Numbered from the stretch's first letter, positions 1 through 7,465 are shown. The stretch: DNA of 28,923 bases from Trichodesmium sp. MAG_R04 (GCA_023356515.1 JAKQYG010000003.1:1-28923); one strand, 5' to 3'. The notes: generated by a model not told the origin, from the sequence alone. Numbers and translations are program-made.

Positions 1-1
1 G

Positions 2-82
2 TGGGCTGTACCCAAAGTTACGCCTGTGAACTGGAAGGAGCCGACTCCCCAGGTTGAAGCAGGAAATAAACATCAAGACTGA
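2..82 (+). pseudogene. C-terminal tail of an IS200/IS605-type TnpB (truncated by window edge)
   Basis: Reading from base 2, the frame gives WAVPKVTPVNWKEPTP followed by QVEAGNKHQD and a stop at 80-82. This is the usual carboxyl end of cyanobacterial IS1341/IS605-type OrfB (TnpB) proteins, in which a P-V-x-W-K-E-P-T-P stretch and a V-E-A-G-N-x-H motif precede the stop. The rest of the gene lies outside the window, so whether the full gene is intact is unknown. A relative of the same tail occurs at the right edge of the window in the opposite orientation. Confidence 0.7.
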
Positions 83-207
83 CATTACCAGGTTTTACAA
101 GGTTTTGCCGGAATTGTGTAGGTATTTTACAGCAGTATGTTATATATTTTCCTCATATCATTAAATACTTAGGACTACCACAATTAGCAATAAACAATCC
201 AGAAATT

Positions 208-1917
208 ATGGCAGAAAAAACAGGCAGATTTGCGATAATAGAACAGTTTCTTGTAGATGGGATGAACTATATGTTTGGCAACCCTGGAACTGTGGAACAG
301 GGTTTTCTGGACGCGCTCCAACAAGGATATCCAGAAATGAAATATATCCTGACGCTACAAGAAACTATCGCCGTAATGACAGGAGATGGTTACGCGAGGG
401 CAACTCAAAAACCAACATTAGTACAAATTCACAGCACCCCTGGTTTAGGCAACTCCATTGGCGCACTTTATCAAGCCTATCGCGGTCATTCTCCTCTAGT
501 GGTTATTGGTGGGGATGCGGGGATCAAATATCAAGCAATGGATGCTCAGATGGCAGGGGATCTGGTCGCAATGGCTGAACCAGTTACCAAATGGTCTACA
601 ATGGTAATGGAACCATCCTCTCTGCTGCGCGTTATTCGACGGGCAATTAAAATAGCAGGAACTCCACCAATGGGCCCTGTTTATGTTTGCGTGCCCCAAG
701 ATATTCTCGATATGCCCTCAACAGAACCAGTATTCCCAACCTTAATACCCTCAACTAGAGTAGTTCCTGAAGATAGCACAGTGAGGGAAGCAGCAGTAAT
801 GCTAGCCAATGCCCAGAAACCGATAATTTATATTGGAGATGGTATAGCCTATTCTGGTGCCCAAGAGGAATTAATCAAAGTAGCAGAACTTTTGGGAGCA
901 GAAGTTTGGGAAGCAGATGCTGGAGAACTAAATATGAGCCACTCCCACCCTCTCTACCAAGGGGGTACGGGGCACATGTTTGGTTACAATAGCCGCCCGA
1001 TCATGGAAAAAGGTGATGTTAATCTAGTCATTGGCACTTATATTCTACCAGAAGTATTTCCAGAACTGACGAATGTTTTTCAAGAAGAGTCAAAAGTAAT
1101 TCATATAGATTTAAACGCTTATGAAATTGCCAAAAACCATCCAGTAGATCTGGGCATAGTCAGTGATCCTAAACTAACCTTAGCTAAACTGGCAACGTCA
1201 TTAGAAGAAATCTTGACAGACGAACAAAAAAAGTTAGCTAAAGCAAAAATAGAGGGACTGGGCAAAGCCAAGGAAAAACAAAGGACTGAAGCTTTAAAGG
1301 CAGATCAAAAAGTTCGGGAGCAAGTGCCGCTACATTTTTCTAGATTTATGGAAGAACTAGCACCGCAACTGCCCGACGATGTGGTAATATTTGACGAAGC
1401 CCTAACTAATTTTCCGGCGTTAGTCCGTTATAAGCCGCCGACTTTGCCCGGACATTATTTCCTGACTCGCGGGGGTTCCCTGGGGGTAGGTATTCCAGGG
1501 GCAATAGGAGCTAAAATTGCTAACCCAGATAAAACCGTATGGGGATTTACTGGCGATGGTGGCAGTATGTACACGATTCAAGCATTATGGACAGCTGCGC
1601 GTCATAACATAGATGCCAAGTTTGTAATCTGTAATAACCGTTCTTATCGCCTATTGCAATTAAATATTTCGGCATATTGGACCGAACAAAGTATACCCAA
1701 ACACGATTATCCTCTGCCTTTCGATTTGTCTAAGCCAGATATTCAGTTCCACGAATTGGCAAAAGCAATGGGAGTTGAAGCAGTTAGGATAGAAAAAACA
1801 GAAGAGATAGGTCCTGCAATTAGCAAGGCAATATCTCATAATGGACCGTTTTTGATTGACGTAGTATTAGAAGGTAACGTGCATCCAGAATTAATTGGTA
1901 TCCGTTGCGGTCAATAA
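208..1917 (+). CDS. ThDP-dependent decarboxylase/lyase, benzoylformate decarboxylase-like
   Basis: A 569-residue thiamine-diphosphate enzyme with the three-domain layout of the acetolactate synthase / pyruvate decarboxylase superfamily. The N-terminal Pyr domain has FGNPGT (23-28), the cofactor-activating glutamate in the LQET motif (E52), and a histidine in the IHSTPG motif (H75) placed like the active-site His of benzoylformate decarboxylase. The C-terminal PP domain carries the metal/diphosphate motif GDG (449-451) to NN (476-477). No FAD-specific features were recognised. Expected chemistry is decarboxylation of a 2-oxo acid or carboligation of the resulting acyl anion; the substrate cannot be read from the sequence. 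ScyA of scytonemin synthesis and true acetolactate synthases share the fold, but the closest resemblance by eye is to the benzoylformate decarboxylase group. The ATG start has no strong Shine-Dalgarno. It is the first gene of a same-strand cluster; the reductase follows 114 bp later with no obvious terminator between. Confidence 0.85.
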   Translation: MAEKTGRFAIIEQFLVDGMNYMFGNPGTVEQGFLDALQQGYPEMKYILTLQETIAVMTGDGYARATQKPTLVQIHSTPGLGNSIGALYQAYRGHSPLVVIGGDAGIKYQAMDAQMAGDLVAMAEPVTKWSTMVMEPSSLLRVIRRAIKIAGTPPMGPVYVCVPQDILDMPSTEPVFPTLIPSTRVVPEDSTVREAAVMLANAQKPIIYIGDGIAYSGAQEELIKVAELLGAEVWEADAGELNMSHSHPLYQGGTGHMFGYNSRPIMEKGDVNLVIGTYILPEVFPELTNVFQEESKVIHIDLNAYEIAKNHPVDLGIVSDPKLTLAKLATSLEEILTDEQKKLAKAKIEGLGKAKEKQRTEALKADQKVREQVPLHFSRFMEELAPQLPDDVVIFDEALTNFPALVRYKPPTLPGHYFLTRGGSLGVGIPGAIGAKIANPDKTVWGFTGDGGSMYTIQALWTAARHNIDAKFVICNNRSYRLLQLNISAYWTEQSIPKHDYPLPFDLSKPDIQFHELAKAMGVEAVRIEKTEEIGPAISKAISHNGPFLIDVVLEGNVHPELIGIRCGQ

Positions 1918-2031
1918 TACAGGTTGTATCTAACGTTAGCAAATACTTATCTAGAAGTTACCTACTATAGAGTTTACCACAAAAAGTAACCATAATTTCT
2001 CACATTAATCTCTAAGTGAAGAAGTAGTAAA

Positions 2032-3075
2032 ATGGCAAAAGTTAATAGACAGTTTCGACTCACTGCTCGTCCAGTAGGCGAAATCAAAGAAAGTGATTTC
2101 TCTTATAAAGAAGAAGAAATACCAACTATTGGAGATGGAGAAATGTTCGTGCGCAATCTTTATCTATCTCTAGATCCAACTAATCGCCTTTGGATGAGCG
2201 ATCAAGACCAGTATATGCCACCTGTAGAATTGGGCGCAGTAATGCGGGGTATAGCTATAGCTGTGGTAGAAGAATCAAAGAGCCCCCAATACAAGAAAGG
2301 AGACTTTATTTGGGGTTTGCTGGGCTGGCAAGATTATGCTTTACTTACTGGGGATGATTTTCAAAATGTTATTCCTTTAGATAGCTCAGTCTTGCCCGAT
2401 AACAAGCTGACTTTATATCTTGGACCAATGGGGATGACTGGTTGGACAGCTTATTTAGGGCTTTTGAATATAGGAAAGCCTCAGCCGGGGGAAACTGTTT
2501 TCGTATCAGGAGCTGCAGGTTCGGTTGGCTCGATGGTAGGACAAATTGCTAAAATCAAAGGCTGTCGAGTAGTTGGAACTGCCGGAAGTGAATCTAAATG
2601 TCTTTGGTTAAAGGAAGAACTTGGGTTTGATGAAGCGATTAACTATAAAAATTATAAGCCAGGTCTAGAATTAGAGGAAGCGATCGCTAAAGTTTGTCCT
2701 AATGGCATTGACGTTTATTTTGATAATGTGGGCGGCTCTATTCTTGATGCTGTATTAACTCAGGTGAATTTACATGCCCGGATTCCTCTTTGTGGTTTAA
2801 TGTCAATTTACAATGCTAAAGGACCAGTTCCCGGTCCCTATAACTACAGTCAGATTATGATGAAGCGAGTACAAGTACAAGGCTTTATCATTAGCGACTA
2901 TTTCATGCAATGGTCGGAAGCTATGACTGCCATTGCTCAATGGATTAAGGAGGGAAAAATTAAATATTCCGAAGAGACAGTTGATGGCTTGGAAAATGCT
3001 CCCAAAGCATTAATTCAACTATTTAAAGGTACTTCAAAGGGGAAAGTATTTGTCAAAATTTCGGAAGAGCCTTAA
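2032..3075 (+). CDS. Zinc-free NADP-dependent alkenal/enone reductase (CurA/PTGR-like MDR family)
   Basis: A 347-residue medium-chain dehydrogenase/reductase of the leukotriene-B4 dehydrogenase / curcumin reductase group. The N-terminal catalytic domain has the family's YLSLDP(T)NR signature (44-52). The Rossmann motif GAAGSVGSMVG is at 160-170, followed by AGSxxK (184-189), which in this family binds the 2'-phosphate of NADPH. The zinc-ligand pattern of alcohol dehydrogenases is absent. Family members reduce the C=C bond of alpha,beta-unsaturated aldehydes and ketones. Its place directly after the ThDP enzyme suggests it reduces a product or downstream enone of that reaction, but this is inference; detoxification of reactive carbonyls is the alternative. 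The 114-bp gap upstream contains the perfect 10-bp palindrome CTAACGTTAG (1930-1939). A MITE lies just after the stop. Confidence 0.85.
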   Translation: MAKVNRQFRLTARPVGEIKESDFSYKEEEIPTIGDGEMFVRNLYLSLDPTNRLWMSDQDQYMPPVELGAVMRGIAIAVVEESKSPQYKKGDFIWGLLGWQDYALLTGDDFQNVIPLDSSVLPDNKLTLYLGPMGMTGWTAYLGLLNIGKPQPGETVFVSGAAGSVGSMVGQIAKIKGCRVVGTAGSESKCLWLKEELGFDEAINYKNYKPGLELEEAIAKVCPNGIDVYFDNVGGSILDAVLTQVNLHARIPLCGLMSIYNAKGPVPGPYNYSQIMMKRVQVQGFIISDYFMQWSEAMTAIAQWIKEGKIKYSEETVDGLENAPKALIQLFKGTSKGKVFVKISEEP

Positions 3076-3081
3076 ATTTAA

Positions 3082-3171
3082 CAGGACTTACGCAGTGCCG
3101 CCATATATAGTGCATTTTTGACAATAAATTCAGATATTTAGACTACAAGTAGTACCTTTACGTAAGTCCTG
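3082..3171 (+). mobile_element. MITE copy 1, 90 bp, TSD TTTAA
   Basis: This is a 90-bp element bounded by perfect 11-bp inverted ends, CAGGACTTACG and CGTAAGTCCTG. It is flanked by a direct 5-bp duplication TTTAA at 3077-3081 and 3172-3176. The interior keeps the family's CATATATAGTGC and ACTACAAGTAGTA segments but is otherwise diverged from copies 2-4. There is no coding capacity. Confidence 0.85.
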
Positions 3172-3180
3172 TTTAAATCT

Positions 3181-3359
3181 CATGAATCTTAATATTTAAA
3201 AATTTGTGCTGAATGGGATCAAATCCACAGAAAACTAGGTAGAAATAACAAAGTTTCAATATCTTCAGTGCGGATATACTGCACACAGATATTTGGAGTA
3301 GCGTTGGGCAGGCAACAGCTATAAATTTAATCAGTGATGTTACAAATTTAAGGTTCATG
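3181..3359. repeat. Possible small non-autonomous element with CATGAAYCTTAA ends
   Basis: CATGAATCTTAA at 3181-3192 is matched, inverted, by TTAAGGTTCATG at 3348-3359 (11 of 12 paired), with a mostly AT-rich interior. This could be another MITE abutting copy 1 or a chance long-range inverted repeat. No target duplication was seen and there is no second copy in the window, so support is weak. Confidence 0.25.
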
Positions 3360-3389
3360 ACTTTTGGTGAACTTTGAGTAGATTAAATG

Positions 3390-3406
3390 TTGCAATAACA
3401 TTGCAA
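3390..3406. promoter_or_regulatory. 17-bp palindrome, candidate operator of the porin gene
   Basis: TTGCAAT-AAC-ATTGCAA is a perfect 7-bp inverted repeat with a 3-bp spacer, 76 bp before the porin start codon. Position and symmetry suit a dimeric repressor or activator site. It does not match a regulator motif I can name with confidence. Confidence 0.4.
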
Positions 3407-3482
3407 GTCAAAGAATATTCAGGAAAAAACTTTGTGTTCTTTTTTCCCTCAAAAAACTAAGTTTATATTCGAGTAATTATTT

Positions 3483-5126
3483 ATGTCTGGAAAGTTCCTT
3501 TATTACTTAGCTACTATTATAACGTTTGCATTCAGTTGCTTTTGGGGTGGGGAGATGGCTAGAGCTGATACTCAGCCTGAAGAAGATTTAAGCATTTTAG
3601 AAGAAGTAACCTCTGTATCTAAACTTTATGACGTACAACCTACAGATTGGGCATTTCAAGCATTGCAATCATTAGTAGAACGTTATAGTTGCATAACAGG
3701 GTACCCTGGTGGTAGATATCGGGGTAATCATGCGATGACTCGGTTTGAGTTTGCTGCTAGTTTGAATTTTTGCTTGGATAGGGTCACAGAATTGATTAGT
3801 TCTTCAACGGCAAATTTAGTTACGAGACAAGACTTAACTATCTTACAAAGACTTCAAGAAGAGTTTGCCGCAGAATTAGTAAATATACAGGGGAAAATTA
3901 ACTTTCTCGAAACTCGTACCGCAGAACTAGAAGTCAACCAATTTTCTACTACTACTAAAGTTAGTGGATTTATATTTATTGGTTTTGACACCGTTTTATC
4001 CGGTGGAGAAGATGTTGTAGACTCCTTAAATGAAAAAACTCTATTGTTTGTTTCTACCAGTTTTACTGGTCGGGATTTGTTGATAACTACTCTTGCTGAT
4101 AGTAATGTAGCTTTTAAAAATATTGCGCCGTTTAACAACGGAAAAGATGTGGGTCCAACAAGAGAGGGTACAAGCATTTGGGTTTTTGGTGGCCCAACTA
4201 ACGGTACATTGTTCGTACCTCAAATAGAATATATTTTCCCGGTTATCGATCACGAAGACGAACAATTGTATATTACTCTTGCTGCTAATTTTGGTTTTAA
4301 TACCGGAAGACTTTTTCTTTCAAATTCATTATTGAGTTGGGAAGGATATAAAATTAATTCTGGACCTGTATCTACTTTCGGTCAATTAAATCCATTTTAC
4401 CGACTTGGCGGAGGGCAAGGGGCTGTTGTTAATTATAGAAGAGGTTCTGTTTTACTCACAGGAGTTTATTTGGCTTCTCAAGGTGCTAGTCCTCAAGCTG
4501 GTGAAGGTTTATTTAATGGAGATTATACTGCTGTAGGTCAAGTTACCTGGACTCCTAGTAGCAAATTTGCTATGGCTCTTTCTTATGGAAATAGCTATTT
4601 TACTCCCGGCCGTTTTGCCTTTAACAATGAAAAAAAGATAGATGAAAATTCTCCTGGTTTTGTGGGTTCTGCCCTTGCTAATAGGTTTGATAATGCGGGT
4701 GTATTTTTTGATGAAGACGTTCCGGTTCTTAGCAACTCTTACGGTATTCAAGTTTTCTATCAGATCGACCCTAAATTAGTTTTAGGTGCTTTTGCTACTA
4801 AAATTGATGCTAGAATAATCGACCGTGGAGATGCGGATATATGGAGTTATGCTTTGAGTGTAACTTTTCCAGATTTAGGAAAAGAGGGAAATGTAGGAGG
4901 ATTGATCGTAGGGGTGGAACCAACCCTAACAGGCCTGGAAATTGATGGTAAAGCTGTAGGAGATTTTCAGCGAGATACATCTTTTCATATTGAAGCTTTT
5001 TATGAGCATGAAGTTAACGATCATATCTCAATTACTCCTGGTGTAATTTGGATAACTGCTCCTAACCAGGATGCTAGTAACGAGGATTTTTTCCTAGGGA
5101 CTATTAGAACTACTTTTAGCTTTTAA
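3483..5126 (+). CDS. SLH-domain OprB-type outer-membrane porin (iron-uptake-porin family)
   Basis: A 547-residue exported protein. Residues 1-28 form a signal peptide (short basic start, hydrophobic core, cleavage near EMARA|D). An S-layer-homology domain follows at about 53-100 (VQPTDWAFQALQSL, CITGYPGG, MTRFEFAASLN), which anchors to peptidoglycan in cyanobacterial porins. A short alpha-helical coiled coil lies at about 115-152, and the rest is a long Gly/aromatic-rich beta-barrel that ends in the typical terminal phenylalanine (TFSF). Members of this family are the major cyanobacterial outer-membrane channels; many are annotated as iron uptake porins, but selectivity for a small organic solute or inorganic ion cannot be read here. 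The EthD gene starts only 7 bp after its stop, so the two probably share a transcript. That makes uptake or release of the cluster's substrate or product a reasonable idea. The 17-bp palindrome upstream is a candidate control site. Confidence 0.85.
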   Translation: MSGKFLYYLATIITFAFSCFWGGEMARADTQPEEDLSILEEVTSVSKLYDVQPTDWAFQALQSLVERYSCITGYPGGRYRGNHAMTRFEFAASLNFCLDRVTELISSSTANLVTRQDLTILQRLQEEFAAELVNIQGKINFLETRTAELEVNQFSTTTKVSGFIFIGFDTVLSGGEDVVDSLNEKTLLFVSTSFTGRDLLITTLADSNVAFKNIAPFNNGKDVGPTREGTSIWVFGGPTNGTLFVPQIEYIFPVIDHEDEQLYITLAANFGFNTGRLFLSNSLLSWEGYKINSGPVSTFGQLNPFYRLGGGQGAVVNYRRGSVLLTGVYLASQGASPQAGEGLFNGDYTAVGQVTWTPSSKFAMALSYGNSYFTPGRFAFNNEKKIDENSPGFVGSALANRFDNAGVFFDEDVPVLSNSYGIQVFYQIDPKLVLGAFATKIDARIIDRGDADIWSYALSVTFPDLGKEGNVGGLIVGVEPTLTGLEIDGKAVGDFQRDTSFHIEAFYEHEVNDHISITPGVIWITAPNQDASNEDFFLGTIRTTFSF

Positions 5127-5133
5127 CAGAAAT

Positions 5134-5832
5134 ATGATTCATCAACTAATATTTGCAAGAGCTAAACCAGGAATGAGTGAAGAAGAGTGCCAAGACTATT
5201 GGCTCAAGGTTCATGCTATTGAATTTGCAAGTAAAATTACCCAAATAAAAAAATATAAAATTGATCGCCGAATACCTTTAGAGCTAGAAAATGATGAGCC
5301 TCTTTGGCATGGTGTAGCAGAAATTTGGCTCAACAATGAGGAAGAGCAACTAGCTTCTCTTCAGAGTCAGGAGTTTTTACAAGGAGCTCGTATAGACGAA
5401 ACTAAATGGACAGCTTTTTGGCAAACTGTAGTGTTGGATACTACGACTCATGAACTTTTGAAAGGTCCGCCAGAAACTAGAGATTCTAGCGCTATTAAAA
5501 TGTTAATTTTGGTTAAGCGAAAAGAAGGAATGCCTTTAACAGAGTTTCAGCAATATAGTTTGGAGAATCATGCTCTGAAGGTCTTAAAAATTCCTGGCTT
5601 ATTGCGTTATAGTCAATGTCACGTCCGAGATAGCTTTTACATAGTTGGAGAAGCAATTTTAGATAGCGTTTTTATGTTGTGGTTTGACAATGTCGATACT
5701 TTACAAAAAGCATTAGAATCCTCAGAATATTCTAATATAAAATCAGATTTAGCTAATTTTGTGAATCCCAAATATGTTCATACTCTGATAACTGATGAAA
5801 ACTGGATTATTGGACCTGAACCTCGCGCTTAA
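5134..5832 (+). CDS. Tandem EthD-domain protein (dimeric alpha/beta barrel)
   Basis: A 232-residue protein made of two successive EthD-type ferredoxin-fold domains. Domain 1 (about 1-105) starts MIHQLIFARAKPGMSEEE and has DYWLKVHA (26-33). Domain 2 (about 120-220) starts MLILVKRKEGMPLTEF and has the parallel segment YSLENHALKVLKIPGLLRY. EthD/Dabb domains normally form a two-chain barrel; here the duplication would let one chain build the whole barrel. Relatives act on or bind aromatic, polyketide or quinone-like ligands, often as monooxygenases, cyclases or decarboxylases of small molecules. The reaction here is unknown. The ATG is 7 bp after the porin stop and lacks a clear Shine-Dalgarno, which suggests translational coupling. 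Two Nif11-like genes follow after a 46-bp gap. Confidence 0.75.
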   Translation: MIHQLIFARAKPGMSEEECQDYWLKVHAIEFASKITQIKKYKIDRRIPLELENDEPLWHGVAEIWLNNEEEQLASLQSQEFLQGARIDETKWTAFWQTVVLDTTTHELLKGPPETRDSSAIKMLILVKRKEGMPLTEFQQYSLENHALKVLKIPGLLRYSQCHVRDSFYIVGEAILDSVFMLWFDNVDTLQKALESSEYSNIKSDLANFVNPKYVHTLITDENWIIGPEPRA

Positions 5833-5878
5833 TTTAAGATTAATTTAAATCATTTGTAAAATAGAGAACGGGGGAAAA

Positions 5879-6214
5879 ATGTCGCAAAAAGATGTAATTA
5901 GTTTTTTTCAAAAAATTAGAGGCGATCACGCTTTACAAGGAAAATTCAAACTCAAAAGTTTAGAAGAATTACTTTTTCACTCTCAAAATATGGGCTGTAA
6001 CTTTACCAGAGAAGAATTAGCGGCAGTGCTGGGAAGTATGGAAATGTCGATAATTCAACGAATGGGAGAAGAAGTGAGCGGTCATAGTAGTTTGTGGTCT
6101 TCTATGTGGGGTAAATATTTTTTCATGTGGGTAATAGAAGATGTAATTAATATATTTTCAGAGGAAGAGTTAGAGGAGATGAAAAAAGAAACTAAGGAGG
6201 ATATTAGTGGCTAG
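5879..6214 (+). CDS. Nif11-domain protein 1 with Trp-rich C-terminal extension
   Basis: A 111-residue acidic protein. Residues 1-50 read as a Nif11 domain: FFQKI (9-13), a KFK/LEEL helix (22-31), NMG (37-39) and CNFTREEL (40-47). In RiPP precursors Nif11 is a leader ending in a Gly-Gly cleavage site before a Cys/Ser/Thr-rich core. Here there is no GG site and no Cys-rich core. Instead the protein continues with SLW (71-73), MWGK (76-79) and a VI-xx-VI helix (85-90), all shared position by position with the next gene. I infer a folded accessory or regulatory protein, not a peptide precursor. A G-rich ribosome-binding stretch (CGGGGGA) sits just before the ATG. The stop overlaps the start of the second Nif11 gene. 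Confidence 0.7.
   Translation: MSQKDVISFFQKIRGDHALQGKFKLKSLEELLFHSQNMGCNFTREELAAVLGSMEMSIIQRMGEEVSGHSSLWSSMWGKYFFMWVIEDVINIFSEEELEEMKKETKEDISG
6193..6199 (+). promoter_or_regulatory. Strong Shine-Dalgarno deciding a GTG start
   Basis: AAGGAGG lies inside the end of the first Nif11 gene, 7 bases before the GTG at 6207. It fixes the start of the second Nif11 gene and shows that the two reading frames overlap by 8 bases. Confidence 0.8.
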
Positions 6215-6530
6215 AGAAGATGTAGTTTATTTTTTTCAAAAAGTTAGTAAAAATGCTTTCCTATTAGACAAATTTAGGGACAAAGTTTTAAAAGAATTGG
6301 TGGCAGAAGCTAAGAATATGGGCTATGAGTTTACAGAAATAGAAATTAGCGATGTCGTATGGGAAATGGAAATATTTTTAGCTAAAAAACGTGGTGAACA
6401 GTTTGGCCCAATGTTTAGTTTGTGGAGAACGATGTGGGGGAAAAATTATTTTCAATATGTAATAGATAACGTTATTGAAAGTTTGTCAGTAGAAGAGATG
6501 CAGGCAGTTGCCACTAAAGTTATTGATTGA
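6207..6530 (+). CDS. Nif11-domain protein 2 with Trp-rich C-terminal extension
   Basis: A 107-residue paralogue of the preceding protein. The two align without gaps over the first 98 residues, and a hand count gives about 40 identities. Conserved points are DV (5-6), FFQK (9-12), KF (22-23), EL (30-31), NMG (37-39), FT (42-43), ME (54-55), GE (63-64), SLW (71-73), MWGK (76-79), VI (85-86, 89-90) and EE (96-97). It also lacks a Gly-Gly leader-cleavage site and a core peptide. The GTG start overlaps the upstream gene by 8 bases and has its own AAGGAGG, so the pair is translationally coupled and may form a heterodimer. MITE copy 2 begins 2 bases after the stop; its TGAGT target duplication includes the TGA stop codon, so the original C-terminus is preserved. 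Confidence 0.7.
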   Translation: MAREDVVYFFQKVSKNAFLLDKFRDKVLKELVAEAKNMGYEFTEIEISDVVWEMEIFLAKKRGEQFGPMFSLWRTMWGKNYFQYVIDNVIESLSVEEMQAVATKVID

Positions 6531-6532
6531 GT

Positions 6533-6622
6533 CAGGACTTACGCAGTACAGCTATATATGGTGCAAAAAGTTGTCATTTTCAAGATATTGCCACTACAAT
6601 TAGTGCCGTTGTGTAAGTCCTG
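6533..6622 (+). mobile_element. MITE copy 2, 90 bp, TSD TGAGT
   Basis: CAGGACTTACGCAG at the left and GTAAGTCCTG at the right, exactly 90 bp. It is flanked by direct repeats TGAGT at 6528-6532 and 6623-6627. The interior (TATATATGG, TTGCCACTACAATTAG, TGCCGTT) is nearly identical to copy 3 and to the inverted copy 4. The left duplication contains the stop codon of the second Nif11 gene. Confidence 0.9.
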
Positions 6623-6749
6623 TGAGTAAAAAAGCATCAGAATTCTGAAAGCGCTTGTTTTGGACAACCAGTAAGTCTAGAAACTATACAGGCAAATAAT
6701 ACTCCCTCAACCAGAACGTTGATTTTATTTGGATAAATATGTTATCGTG

Positions 6750-6876
6750 AGTATGAGTTAAAAACTCATACTATGAAAACTAGATTTAAGTATCGTATCT
6801 ATCCAACAACAAGACAAAAAAACAGAGAGCACAAAGCTTAGGTATTCCTGCGTCTTTAAGCTGGAGAGGATATTAA
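6750..6876 (+). mobile_element. IS200/IS605 left end, TnpB start fragment and right-end-like tail (PATE-like remnant)
   Basis: A perfect hairpin AGTATGAGTT-AAA-AACTCATACT (6750-6772) is directly followed by an ATG that reads MKTRFKYRIYPTTRQKN, a standard TnpB amino terminus. After about 22 codons the frame stops and the sequence changes to GGTATTCCTGCGTCTTTAAG followed by CTGGAGAGGATATTAA. This matches the hairpin tail seen at the IS605-type right end at 7361-7465. The left hairpin plus right end, with nearly all of tnpB missing, is the layout of palindrome-associated non-autonomous IS605 derivatives. It could instead be a chance join of two decayed elements. Confidence 0.55.
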
Positions 6877-6886
6877 TATTACCTAG

Positions 6887-7360
6887 GTGGGGAAATTTAA
6901 TTATGAAAAAGCGAGACTGAGAATAGCGAAGTTTTCCTACGGAATGCTAAGCAAACATGCCAAACTGAAAAACGTAAGAATAGATTTTCTGCATAAATTG
7001 CCTACTGAAATAATTCGTGAAAACCAAACAATTATTTTAGAGGATTTGAATATTTCTGGCATGGTAAAAATCGTAAATTATCCAGAGCAATTTCGGAAAT
7101 ACAGATGGCGAACATTCTGAACATTTTCAGAAGGAAAAGCGGAAAAATATGGTCGTGATTTCAGGATAATTAGTCGTTGGGAACCAACATCTCAAATTTT
7201 CTCATGTTGTGGTTTTAAAGGTGGGAAATTAGATCTTTCAGTTAGAAAATCGGAATGTCTCAACTGTGGGGCCAAACACGACCGCGATGAAAATGCAGCA
7301 ATAAATATATTAGTCGCCGGAGGGCATTCGGAGACAAAAAACGGATGTGGAGGTAGGTAA
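6887..7360 (+). pseudogene. Degenerate TnpB (IS200/IS605 OrfB), truncated with an internal stop
   Basis: The frame opens in the middle of TnpB (NYEKARLRIAKFS) and runs through the DFLHKL and IIRENQTIILEDLNISGMVK segments, the latter holding the RuvC-like catalytic stretch. It reaches an in-frame TGA at 7118-7120 where relatives read WRTF-R, a probable CGA-to-TGA change. The same frame continues through KAEKYGRDFRIISRWEPTSQ, a zinc-finger region (SCCG, CLNCG; the first usual Cys is Phe) and HDRDENAAINILVAGG, to a stop at 7358-7360. The amino-terminal third is missing and the protein is almost certainly inactive. It separates the Nif11 pair from the NTF2-like gene and probably split a once tighter cluster. 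Confidence 0.8.
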
Positions 7361-7465
7361 GTGTAAGACTACTGTCAAAGTAGCGACCGCCTGTGAAATG
7401 TCAACCCGCTGAGGAGCTACGGCTCGGTAGGGAACTCCGTGCCTTTAGGCCGGGGAGGATGTCAA
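7361..7465 (+). mobile_element. IS200/IS605 right end with TnpB guide-RNA-type scaffold
   Basis: Directly after the TnpB remnant lies a stem-rich tail: CCGCTGAGGAGCTACGGCTC, GGTAGGGAACTCC, then a GTGCCTTTAGGCCGGGGAGGA hairpin region ending in TGTCAA at 7460-7465. In active IS605/TnpB loci this tail forms the 3' scaffold of the omega (re)RNA, with the guide read from the flanking DNA. With TnpB broken here, function in cis is unlikely. The NTF2-like gene's ribosome-binding site starts 38 bp downstream. Confidence 0.6.

Noticed and set aside
208..1917. ThDP enzyme as ScyA of a scytonemin cluster
   Set aside because: No scyB-type dehydrogenase, scyC or tyrosinase/DsbA genes follow, and the active-site pattern looks closer to benzoylformate decarboxylase.
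3854..4751. Several minus-strand open frames across the porin gene
   Set aside because: They lie opposite a clearly coding, family-assignable gene and show no domain or ribosome-binding site; they are shadows.
5879..6530. Nif11 genes as RiPP precursors with a lanthipeptide or cyclodehydratase system
   Set aside because: There is no Gly-Gly cleavage motif, no core rich in Cys/Ser/Thr, and no maturation enzyme (LanM, YcaO, radical SAM) or peptidase-transporter nearby.
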